NCBI RefSeq assembly: GCF_000002235.5
Contig: NW_022145607.1
Coordinates: 34,418,029-34,482,028 of the forward strand
DNA from: Strongylocentrotus purpuratus
Lineage: Eukaryota; Echinodermata; Echinoidea; Camarodonta; Strongylocentrotidae
Direction: 5' to 3'
DNA: 64,000 bases
Made by a program: the position numbers and the translations under genes. How positions within the stretch are numbered: the first letter of the stretch is position 1; the number at the start of each line of letters is the position of its first letter. Positions 57,701 to 64,000 of the stretch are shown piece by piece. The notes beneath the pieces are model-generated. The model searched no databases and was not told where the DNA came from. It saw only the letters and a program-made list of their open reading frames with translations.

Positions 57701-58016
57701 TGAAAGTAACAGCCAGAGCTAAGGAAAATTAACTTGCTGATTAAAGAAAAACATGGACAAAAATATTGTTATATCATGTAAAATCATAGCTCTTCAAAAA
57801 AAAAAAAAATAATAATCAATCTTTATTGCAATACTGGGATGGGTTACATATTGTAGACTAACCTTCGTATCTAATGACGAATGCCATTGATCGAGACACC
57901 CCTAGCTTCCCAGACTGTGTAACTGTGATGGTTATCACGTTAAATGGAGTACCGGTATCGTTCTCCATCGGGGGCACTTTCAAGAGCACATTATGACTCA
58001 TTCGGTTTTGAATTTG
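45622..58016 (-). CDS. Multi-death-domain / ZU5 / UPA-like protein, 14 exons visible, 5' incomplete (gene level)
   Basis: Exons in transcript order: 58016-57863, 57354-57318, 53820-53537, 52880-52865, 51947-51694, 51387-51238, 50921-50628, 50214-49966, 49720-49382, 48706-48480, 48190-48056, 47807-47660, 46496-46469, 45721-45622 (stop TAA). Every acceptor is AG; all donors are GT except one GC (51693-51692). All fourteen phases join without a stop, giving 2415 nt, 804 aa plus stop. Visible domains: Rel/IPT-like end (1-51), death domain (about 64-158), second death domain (about 164-248), acidic linker (249-298), two further death-fold segments (about 318-396, 397-479), ZU5 (about 480-625), UPA-like region (about 626-760), short basic tail. 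Death and ZU5/UPA domains occur together in UNC5, PIDD and ankyrins, where they mediate signalling contacts. No membrane segment is visible, suggesting a cytoplasmic adaptor. Upstream exons are missing or lie beyond 58 kb. Function is not assigned. Confidence 0.8.
46469..46496 (-). CDS. 28-nt exon of the death-domain/ZU5 gene
   Basis: Acceptor TTTTCATCCATACAG, donor GACAC|GTAAGT. It joins in phase 1 and leaves in phase 2, encoding VEPDDEVSD. Short, so its support is the strong splice sites and matching phases. Confidence 0.55.
47660..47807 (-). CDS. UPA-like region, last strand exon
   Basis: Acceptor AAATGCTTACCAG, donor GAAG|GTATGT. Enters phase 0, leaves phase 1. It encodes VPVRCLLNGECDTFELLSSH and SICLRIEQGTSTLAEQQIP, again beta-strand-like. 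The reverse-strand frame over the same bases is a shadow. Confidence 0.7.
48056..48190 (-). CDS. UPA-like region exon
   Basis: Acceptor GTTTTGTTGTCAG, donor AACT|GTAAGT, 45 codons in phase 0. It encodes GTLMEPFYQVATVIKFSLES and DDLKLVCLSDSEQVQ, alternating strands as expected of the UPA beta fold. Confidence 0.7.
48480..48706 (-). CDS. ZU5 end and start of UPA-like region
   Basis: Acceptor CTTGCATTTTCCAAG, donor CTGAC|GTATGT. In phase 1 it reads GTFGYRSLLP, then DFHISEDMVEFSTHHLQLWA, the FxTxHF closing strand of ZU5, and continues GVQFTCEVFQPRFML and MRICIAHPCNRYPD, resembling the start of a UPA domain. Two other frames are open over parts of the exon; only this one fits the phases and the family. 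Confidence 0.75.
48783..49091. mobile_element. MITE with GGGTGGTATTC inverted ends
   Basis: GGGTGGTATTCCGG...ACTAAGTTAG at left, inverse ATGAGAATACCACCC at right; inner inverted stretches around AAGTGTGAACTAA. Lies in the intron between the two ZU5 exons. Confidence 0.65.
49382..49720 (-). CDS. ZU5 domain exon
   Basis: Acceptor AATCTGTTGATAG, donor CCAG|GTAGAC, phase 1 on both sides. It encodes a typical ZU5 domain: NHDGGELKLDELDIRVSIPA, GAIPKGMRSVVTLSVP, DGDVLITPVIECS and LKPATVSLPHCI. The glycine-rich GGEL start, the SIPxGAIP motif and the TPxIxCxP-type strand are the ZU5 hallmarks seen in UNC5, ZO-1, PIDD and ankyrins. The domain continues into the next exon. Confidence 0.9.
49966..50214 (-). 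CDS. Death domain 4 exon
   Basis: Acceptor CATTCTTTCTTCAG, donor ACAG|GTAATT, phase 1 on both sides. It encodes LLDLSRRLDLAASEILQVMS, then IVLEMLQEWVRHGGTRRRLL and IAQAFRFNDAAGEIA. The LLxxLSRRLDL, LxEWxxxGG and LLEIAQAF elements are classic death-domain signatures. Confidence 0.85.
50628..50921 (-). CDS. Death-fold segment 3 exon
   Basis: Acceptor ATAAATCATAG, donor GCAG|GTTTGA, phase 1 on both sides. After an SK/EQ-rich start it encodes LSLAWELGKALCLDDDAIVS, MNRLAWQLLNKRCKRLG and VLMTKLLQDYNIRDCDAG, amphipathic helices in death/DED-like order. Weaker match than domains 1 and 2. Confidence 0.7.
51238..51387 (-). CDS. Acidic linker exon of the death-domain/ZU5 gene
   Basis: Acceptor TTATTACTTGTAG, donor TTGG|GTAAGT, phase 1 on both sides. 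The 50 residues are mostly Glu, Asp, Ser, Pro and Gln (KEGEGEVEEDNDVAIQEP and so on). It is a flexible spacer between death-domain pairs; no fold is expected. Confidence 0.75.
51694..51947 (-). CDS. Death domain 2 exon with GC donor
   Basis: Encodes DQDLLKLARTIKWTDFTEIG, then TKLGISQNKLQNIKH, the MLCMWKA tryptophan helix, and TLKCIWESVFLAS. The W helix and LARxI...IGxKLGIS pattern mark a death domain. The exon ends ACAG with a GC dinucleotide (GCAACT), a non-canonical but known donor class; the next exon enters in the phase this predicts. Confidence 0.85.
52865..52880 (-). CDS. 16-nt microexon of the death-domain/ZU5 gene
   Basis: Flanked by CGGTTCTTCAG and ACCAG|GTAAGA, it converts phase 1 to phase 2 exactly as the neighbouring exons require. 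It encodes DIAST at the linker between the first two death domains. Microexons this small are easily missed; the perfect donor and the phase fit are the support. Confidence 0.6.
53537..53820 (-). CDS. Death domain 1 exon
   Basis: Encodes DLPDVDIQNIAEKLSIDDFYDLGVALGF, then a Q-rich turn, AIHEILITWKQ and VKEVLLSLLKSAE (shown in parts). The six-helix death-domain pattern is clear: LAEKL-type helix 2, DLGVALGF helix 3, ILxxW helix 5 and LLxxL helix 6. The donor ACAG|GTTTTA is weak, but phase 1 fits the next exon. A glutamate/lysine tail ETEAEKTKMT follows. Confidence 0.85.
54071..54740. mobile_element. 670-bp Tc1/mariner-type non-autonomous element, TA target
   Basis: CCGTAAATCTCTGTGTATAA then GGCGCAC; right end inverse, GTGCGCC...TACACGGAGATTTACGG. 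TA flanks both sides (54069-54070, 54741-54742). It sits in a death-domain gene intron next to a LINE. Confidence 0.75.
54900..57268 (+). pseudogene. CR1/L2-type LINE, near full RT, dead
   Basis: Pieces in order: KIADAFNDFFCKHW (about 55070), APGLDECSPKIIKAVIDLIC, KLARITPIFKSG and NYRPISVLSVFSKILE (55240-55470), FGFREDHSTQLSILELTNKI, SKAFDTIDH, CGVPQGSLLGPLLFILF, catalytic LYADD (about 55905-55919), NKLTINFKKCNYMIF, STKFLGIFIDSKLTWKNHI, then a C-terminal frame to 56761 with KYGTRSSEEIYIPKH. The 3' end carries (TTGAA)n at 57250-57268. Several frameshifts and stops make it inactive. It lies in antisense in an intron of the death-domain/ZU5 gene. Confidence 0.9.
57318..57354 (-). CDS. Exon 2 (visible) of the death-domain/ZU5 gene
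   Basis: A 37-nt exon between CTTCGTGATTGCAG and ATCCG|GTAAGCA. It joins in phase 1 and leaves in phase 2, encoding DEIKGPEFTQVI plus part of an Arg codon, the lead-in to the first death domain. The following 3.5-kb intron contains a LINE and a MITE. Confidence 0.65.
57863..58016 (-). CDS. Exon 1 (visible) of the death-domain/ZU5 gene: IPT/Rel-like end
   Basis: Acceptor CTCTCTCTACAG, donor GAAG|GTTAGT, open in one frame for 51 codons. It reads VLLKVPPMEN, then VITITVTQSG and SMAFVIRYED. The pattern 'hydrophobic strand-PP-spacer-strand-G-S-F-Y' resembles the end of the immunoglobulin-like dimerization (IPT/TIG) domain of Rel/NFAT proteins. This is by eye only; the N-terminal part of such a domain is not in view. 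Exon reality is supported by phase fit with the next exon. Confidence 0.55.
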
Positions 58017-58062
58017 CTGTAGAGAGAGCAGCTATAGGACGAGAAAATTAGAATACAAGGTA

Positions 58063-58448
58063 TTAAAGGGATCGTTTAACAATTTATATCTGAGATACAC
58101 GGTCCTACGTGTTATCAGTGTCTGTGATATGGTGTAATATTGAAGCCCTAAAAAAATTGCCCTTCAAAACGATCAAGAAGTGCCTCAAAAAAGTAAAAAC
58201 CTTTGAGTGACCGGTTTTACCATACTCGTTTTCCCCAATAGACTGTAGTGTTATGAAAACCGTCAGGCGAACGGTTTTCAAAATTTGTAATTCCAATCAT
58301 AAATATCTTGATAATCAGACAGGCGATCAGCTTGTAAAAGTCATGGGGTTCCTGACTGACCTAAAGGTTTATAATTATCATTGCATCATGAGCTAAATCC
58401 AGAATTTTGTTTTTAAGAATCTGAGACAAACTTACCGATTCCCTTTAA
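58063..58448. mobile_element. TTAA-type MITE, 386 bp
   Basis: TTAAAGGGATCG at left and CGATTCCCTTTAA at right. It starts 46 bp upstream of the acceptor of the IPT-like exon, so it may affect that intron. Confidence 0.55.
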
Positions 58449-58884
58449 GAAACAAACAACATTATTTTTTTTCTGGAAAGAATCAAAACAAGTAACAAGA
58501 AAAGGGGTTTCATATCTGATTTTATGTTATTATTTATTTTCTTCATAGTCTTTATCCGTTAGCCCAAAGAAAGCGGCTTTTAATAAATAGAGGAGGTATA
58601 GCGCGGCGCTGAGCGGCTCGGTCGCTGGCTGAAATTGGCAATACATTTTGGTATGGCACCTTGGAGTATGTTGTATCAGGATAAAATTATCGGAATTATT
58701 TTCTGGATTTTAGGGAATCAGATATTCAGTAAAGATTTACAGCATTATATTGGAAGAAAGATGTTTAACAGATGCTCAAATTTAAAATATTTTTAATTGA
58801 AACCTCTCCAACACAACTATTCTTCTTATGTTATTGAGACAAACACGTTTAAACATTGTAGACTTGCACACACTTCCGCCTAGA

Positions 58885-59040
58885 CAATACCCTTGCCCAG
58901 ACAATTACCTTCAGGTAAAAATGCAACAAACAGTTTATTCCGGGCAACCACTGCGGATATTTGCACACAGGACAATACCTCCCTGGACAAATTATCCCAC
59001 TACAATTACACCCTTGGATAATTACCCCAGGACAATTAAA
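58885..59040. repeat. GGACAATTA-rich repeat, copy 1
   Basis: Multiple CCCNGGACAATTA-like segments (CCAGACAATTACC, GGACAATACC, GGACAAATTATCCC, GGACAATTAAAAG). The inverse of the same kind of sequence is at 60120-60330. It breaks the LINE C-terminus. Confidence 0.5.
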
Positions 59041-59847
59041 AGAGTTTGTTGATTTTATATTTCGAATATCATTAGGTAAAGAATTCCATACATCTGGACC
59101 TCTGTGTCTCATTGATTTCTGGGCTAATGTAGTGTGAGGATTGACCACATGCAAATTCTATGACTGCCTTGTTGAATACGAATGAACCATGTTATTAGGT
59201 TGGAACATTGAAGATAATGACGTAGGTAATAATTTGATATTAAAACAGAACATAAATATAGCAATTTGGAGGAAGTTAATATCATCAATCTTTAAGCATT
59301 TTAGTTTAACAAATAGTGGGGTAGCATGGTCACGATAACCAGCTCGGGTACATATGCGTACAGCTTTCTTTTGTAACAGAAGAATATTATTAGTCACACA
59401 CTTGGATGTTGCCCACAAAATATTACAATAAGAGATGTGTGGTAAAATTAGACTATTATATAGCATAAGTAATATTCCATCAGAAACAAAACATTTTATT
59501 CTATACAGTACGCCAATATTTCTGGAGATTGGTGTAACAATGTGTTTTACATGGTCACTCCAGTCAAGTTTTTCATTGATATAGACACCAAGGAATTTCG
59601 TATATGTCTTTCTCTCTAAAGAAATATCATCTAGTTTAATATTAAGAGCAAGGTTGTCATTAGATTTTCTACCTCTAAAATAAATATAATTTGTTTTAAG
59701 AACATTGAGAGAGAGCACATTACTTCTAAACCATAAAGTCAACTTTGGTAGTTCCGAATTTAGTTTCTGTTCAAGAGTGTTGATTTCATGATGAGACAAG
59801 AAAACACTTGTATCATCTGCAAATAAGGTATAATTTAAATTACACAT
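59041..59847 (-). pseudogene. 5'-truncated LINE, RT C-terminal half
   Basis: An open 229-residue frame starts at the catalytic motif LFADDTSVFL and runs through SNVLSLNVLKTNYIYFRGRK, KFLGVYINEKLDWSDHV, GVLYRIKCFVSDGILLMLYN, HISYCNILWAT and VHSYSTRQS. The next frame continues HVVNPHTTLAQKSMRHRGPD, VWNSLPNDI and KSTNSF to 59041, where a GGACAATT-rich repeat interrupts. Relatively young by its intact stretch, but without its N-terminal half. Confidence 0.85.
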
Positions 59848-60119
59848 GGAATTAAAGGGGCTTATATGAAAATAATAATACCTCTGGCATTTTTACCTCT
59901 GACATTTTTACATCGAAATTCTCTCCTCTCACAACTCCGCCCCTCCCGCATCCCCCCCCCCCCTCGAGAATTTTGTATTTTTGTATTTAAAAAAAAAATT
60001 CTCCCTGGTCAAATATACGTCTATTTGATTACGAAATTTTGTTCGATGAGTGTTAAGAGTTTAATTGGTCACTTCGCTCGTTTGCACAATTTTGATACCG
60101 GATAGTTGATAATCAGGCA

Positions 60120-60335
60120 AAAGATGTCAACCACACACACTTAATTGTCTTTAGGCTATTTGTCTTGGGGTTTAATTGCCCTAGAAGCAATTTTCTTTGG
60201 ATAATTGACTTGGGTGGTACATGTATTTGTCCAGGTTATGCTTATCCTGGGGATAATTGTCTATGGGTAGATGTTCCGAGGGGGGGGGGGGGTTAAAATT
60301 GTCCTGGGGGCTGGGGGTCAGTTGTCCGGATAGGG
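60120..60335. repeat. GGACAATTA-rich repeat, copy 2 (inverse)
   Basis: TTAATTGTCTTTAGG, GGTTTAATTGCCC, GGATAATTGACTTGG, GGGATAATTGTC and AAAATTGTCCTGGGG repeat the inverse of 58885-59040, with a 13-base G run. Together they may be the ends of one DNA element around 59.0-60.3 kb, or two solo copies. Confidence 0.5.
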
Positions 60336-60449
60336 CTGTAGTCTTATTATGTCTCAATACCAGACCTACAAGAATTGATAATTTGTTTAAAAATATGGAG
60401 CCTGGGAGAACAATAAGAGTTTCTAACATTAATTTTTCATCTTAATTTT

Positions 60450-61260
60450 TCTCAAGTATTAGACAATATTCTTTCATTATTATCATTAAACTGTATACTT
60501 AAGTTTCTGAAAGGCTGAAATATGGAAAATCTCTCCGATAGTCCGGCAGCCATCTCGATATACCTTGTTTTAGGGTCTATAGTTTTTTTTTCTTCGGATT
60601 ATAGTTCCTTAGACCATCAATTTGAAGAATTCGATTGCTGACACTCTGTCAGCATTGAGCAATTTGAGATATGTGACGTCATACAAAATGGCCGCCAAAA
60701 TCCCCTTTTTAACCAAAATTAATGATATAAAAAGTTTTAACAGCATTTTACTACATTAAATGGCAGTCAAATATCTTAATTTTTTTCTAGAATCATCACT
60801 AAATAAAAATTGCGATGCTGTATGATCACAAATGATATGCAAATTTGCATAATTCGGAATGGCGCCCTCTATAGACACATTAACTTGAATAGTTCAAAAT
60901 GATGGCCAAATACCAATTTCTAACATGAGATTATCATATGTCATGAGTCAGATGCACTGGATACAGTGAGTAAAAATTGTGCTGCACATTTATTTTTATT
61001 TTGTAATTTTATACTCGAAGAAAACATGGTTGAATTTTATGCTCTCTGTCCCATAGATATGAGGTGGCATATGGTGATAAATGCCCATTTTCAGTGACAG
61101 CGTTAAGAAACTAGATTTGTATTCTAAGGTACTAGATTCTTTTAAATTAACCTACAAATTACGAACTACCGATACGATACAGGACTATATCCGTTTATAA
61201 GTTTGCTTCAAAATCTTGAAATTTGTTTAAAGGCTCTCTAAAGTGTTGGGAGCCCTAAAA
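60450..61260. other. No gene recognised
   Basis: AT-rich repeat-like DNA with TGTGACGTCATACAAAATGG and ATGATGGCCAAATACC segments resembling the 42-43 kb element in style, but not delimitable. Confidence 0.35.
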
Positions 61261-61292
61261 TATTCCATGCGGAAGAGGGTGTCATTTAACAC

Positions 61293-62080
61293 TTAATTCT
61301 GCAAAGTGAGGTCGTGACTGTAATGCGTGCTTCCACACGCATGTTTGCAAATGAGCTCTCTTTTAATAACATTTTCTACAAACGCTTGAGGTAGTTTCAG
61401 GTAGTGAGGCAAGGTTTGGGGGTATTTGGAGCTCCTAGTCTTCGGACCCTTGATAGCCACACGTTGATACGAGCCTCTGACATTCAGTTGGTTGTTGACT
61501 GTCCATAACATGAAGCAAAGCATTAAGTAGGTTGAGTGATGACATATGACCATGCTGCATCAACATTGCCAACTGAGTCCTAAGGGAGTCGAATCTTCTG
61601 CTTCATCACTTTCAGCATTGTACCCTATCCAATGCCAAAGTATGCCCCAAGAGTGTCGCATCCCGTCAACGCATGTCCTGCCAACATCGATGGAATGATA
61701 TCTCCTAACTTGTCTACATTAGCAGGAACATCAATAACAGTTCAATTTGTGAAGGGGCGTCTTCATGGTCATTGGCGTTTTATAAGTCCGTCATGTAGAT
61801 AATGATCGATGCAAAAGTAGTACGTAGACGTCTGTGTCATCCACTAGGACCCTAACATACATCTTCTCATTAGCATCAATTCAAATCGCTTGCTGTACTT
61901 TGATGTTGCCTGCTTCATCATAACTATGTTGTGGACAGACCTTTCCTTGCCATGACATCACTGCCTGGAATCACTTCAACAGCAACCTCATCTTGACGGT
62001 AAAGGCCTGCTTGTGCTTTTGCCTATTTCTGAGCACCCAATCATCCTGCAGACTCGCGCATATAATTACGATGTCGATCA
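61293..62080 (-). pseudogene. Relic of an invertebrate TE-associated protein (DTDV...HALTGCDT family)
   Basis: Minus-strand pieces: MYVRVLVDDTDVYVLLLH (about 61875-61822), then after a frameshift SMLAGHALTGCDTLGAYFGI followed by a stop (about 61690-61627), and an open stretch 61553-61293 (PQTLPHYLKLPQAFVENVIK and more). The DTDV-x-LLLH and HALTGCDT motifs recur in large multi-copy families of unknown function in corals, Hydra and sea urchins, thought to belong to mobile elements. Several stops and frameshifts. Family recognition is from memory of the motifs. Confidence 0.5.
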
Positions 62081-62149
62081 ACTGTAGTTTGTTGTCATGA
62101 AAAGATAGTGAAGTTAGCAACACTAGAGACACGTTTCAACAACTTCTCT

Positions 62150-63700
62150 CCCTAGCTTTATTGATCTTTCCAAAGCTTTTGACTGCGTACAACATAAACG
62201 CCTATGGAAGATTATGAGCTGGATGGGCTTTCCAGCATATATAATTCAACTCATCCAGTCGCTCTACCAATACCTAGAAGCAACAGTAAGAACAGAGAAT
62301 GGCTACACCGAACGGTTCACTATTGGTCAAGTTGTCCGTCAAGGCTGCATCCTATCACCATCTATGCTGTATTCATTATGACAAAGGCATTTTATGGTCA
62401 AGTTTCTGTTGGTGGACGAACGATCACCAACCTAAGATACGCCGACAATACAACACTCTCTGGCGTATTGATGGGGAAGGGTTGGGGGGGGGGTTGGGGA
62501 CATTTAAACCCCCAAACAAAATTCAAACTGTTTTTTCTATATATTCGATACCAGTGATTTACAAATGTTGCTGAAATGACATGATTTTCCTGGGTTTTTT
62601 CTCACTTTTTAGTAAATTATTATTTGTTAAGCATATATGTTGGAAAATGACAAATCCTAAATTCACAGTCAAGCAAAAAATATGCTTATTTAAAAGCCTA
62701 CATGTCAGGGTCCGCAGAACAGCGGGGCTCAGGGGACTCGAGCCCCCTCACTTTTTGTATAAAGTATGTTGAAGAGAACTAGAAAGAAAGAAAGAAAGTG
62801 ACCCGAGGTGAAATGAGGTATCAAAATGTGTTCATCTTACAGTTAATAAATGCCTGAAACCCTTGAGCTTCCAGGGGCTGTGCCCCTTGAACACCACGCC
62901 AATTTGCGCTCCCCTCTTACTGATCGTAAATACTTCACCCCCCTCCCCCCACCCCGATTTTAAAAAAGTTCTGCGGGGCCTGCATGTAACATGTATGAGT
63001 GGTGGTGATGCAGATTGTTTTTCTGCCCCTCTAAGTGTTTTTGCTCAGTATGCCACTGACAACACTTATAACGAGAACATCAGAAGAACTACTAGAACTC
63101 TTTAAAAAAGAGTGAAGGATGCAAGTGAATAATTTGGACCCTACCTCAATGGGAAAAAGACCTAGATCATGATTGGTGGAAATTAACTACATGCAACAGA
63201 GCATGGTGGTTGATGGAGAAGAAGTTGATCAAGTGGACAAGTTTATATAATGTTCTTGGGTCAATGATTGTCAAGGAGGGTGGAAGCTCGGCAATATCTG
63301 CCTTTGAAATGTGGTGTTGGAGGAAGCTACTTGGGATATCATGAAGAGATTACAACACCAATGGACACAATTAATGTCCATCATCGGAGATCAACTGCCA
63401 CTTGCTACCAGGATTGACGGTACAAGCTACAATAGTTTGGTCACGTTAGCAGAAGATCAGGTGACAACCTTGACAAATTATCATTCAAGGTACCTTTGAA
63501 GGAACACGTAACAAAGGAAGACTCAAGCTCAGATGGACTGACGACCTTCGGGAAATCACTAGTCACCCTCTAAATACTAAAGACACTCTACCGGATTGCA
63601 GGAGACAGATGCCGATCAAAAGGTCTCATCAAACGGGTCACAATGGTGAGCCATGATCTATATGACAACGACGACGAATAGTAAGAGATAGTTTCTTGGA
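62150..63700 (+). pseudogene. Degenerate non-LTR reverse transcriptase, interrupted by a repeat insertion
   Basis: FIDLSKAFDCVQHKRLWKIM (about 62160), FTIGQVVRQGCILSPSMLYS (about 62310), RYADNTTL (62436-62460; relic of the YADD site), then foreign repeat sequence to about 63060. It resumes with TSEELLELFK-like sequence (63080), an EVDQVDKF...LGSMIVKEGG relic (63220), MWCWRKLLGIS (63309) and a FEGTRNKGRLKLRWTDDLRE relic (63490-63555). The order matches endonuclease/RT proteins with a C-terminal GRxxxxWxDDL tail. Many stops and frameshifts. Confidence 0.75.
62465..63060. repeat. Repeat insertion within the RT relic
   Basis: Contains GAGCTTCCAGGGGCTGTGCC (also in the foldback loop, 27180-27440) and ends GCCTGCATGTAACATGTA...TTTTTGCTCAGTATGCCACT, the inverse of 4366-4460 (AGTGGCGTCATGAGCAAAAA...CATGCAGGCCCC). 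So the same TE family is present at 4.4, 27.3 and 62.9 kb. Confidence 0.55.
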
Positions 63701-64000
63701 GGGCAGCAGTGACGCGGGACTCAGTTGGAAGACTCTCGACCCGTTATGACCTCTAGATACTCTTGGATCTGTCAAACACCAAGCAAAAATCATCAGATTT
63801 TCATCCACAGCAGAGCACAACCATCAATGACTGTACAAGGTTGTTCCAGTGTCTCATGCCTGGCTGACATCTCAACTTTTGTCAAATTCTATAAGTCCGT
63901 CTTTGACATGGGAGTGCTCGTTTCCAGAATCATCAAAAAGTGCTGTTGGGACTGGTGAAAGCTCTTATGACAAAATGTCCTTGATATTGACCTCTCTTGA

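Noticed and set aside
1..64000. CRISPR arrays or prokaryotic operons
   Set aside because: Regular repeats here are minisatellites and TE arrays; spliced genes, SINEs and LINEs show the DNA is eukaryotic.

Overview
This is eukaryotic, AT-rich animal DNA with spliced genes and a very heavy load of transposable-element (TE) sequence. The best guess is a marine invertebrate deuterostome, most likely an echinoderm such as a sea urchin. The reasons are a multi-death-domain/ZU5 gene of the kind expanded in echinoderms, CR1/jockey-type LINE remnants with short-repeat tails, tRNA-type SINEs, many TTAA/TTTAAA-flanked MITEs, and extreme poly-C/poly-G runs. This placement is inference; no rRNA or other species marker is present.

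Two host genes could be rebuilt exon by exon, with every splice site and reading phase checked by hand. (1) Plus strand, 17573-35812: a six-exon NADPH quinone oxidoreductase of the TP53I3/PIG3 family, about 347 aa. Its exon 2 carries an apparent one-base deletion in a C run. Intron 1 is 13.3 kb and holds two large nested transposons. (2) Minus strand, 58016 down to 45622: fourteen phase-consistent exons, 804 aa visible and 5'-incomplete. In order they encode a piece resembling a Rel/IPT immunoglobulin-like fold, four death-fold modules, a ZU5 domain and a UPA-like C-terminal region. It is probably a cytoplasmic signalling or scaffold protein related to UNC5/PIDD, with an unusual domain order.

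A third long gene, 14174-16251 plus, encodes a two-exon pogo/Tigger-type (DDE_1) transposase of about 607 aa. It has an intact reading frame but a glycine where the third catalytic aspartate should be.

Layout. 1-4.3 kb: no gene recognised; a candidate poly-A signal near 2480. 4970-9188: a DNA transposon with inverted termini and mirrored arrays of ~110-bp subterminal repeats. 9.2-10.07 kb: LINE 3' end. 11.8-12.65 kb: broken LINE reverse transcriptase. 12.78-13.17 kb: MITE. 14.2-16.3 kb: pogo-type transposase gene. 16.3-17.5 kb: three MITEs. 17.6-35.8 kb: PIG3-like gene. 18424-25323: a PIF/Harbinger-like element with TAA target duplication, inserted into an antisense LINE tail. 26330-30768: a foldback element with 9-bp target duplication, inserted into an older MITE. 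36.1-40.2 kb: MITEs and hairpins. 40.2-44.4 kb: a 125-bp-arm hairpin, then a degenerate minisatellite split by a ~2.3-kb tandem duplication. 45.6-58.0 kb: death-domain/ZU5 gene, with MITEs and a LINE in its introns. 58.8-64 kb: LINE and other TE relics.

No CRISPR, operon or prokaryotic feature is present. Most long open frames in the CT/GA-rich and poly-C tracts are artefacts of simple repeats.
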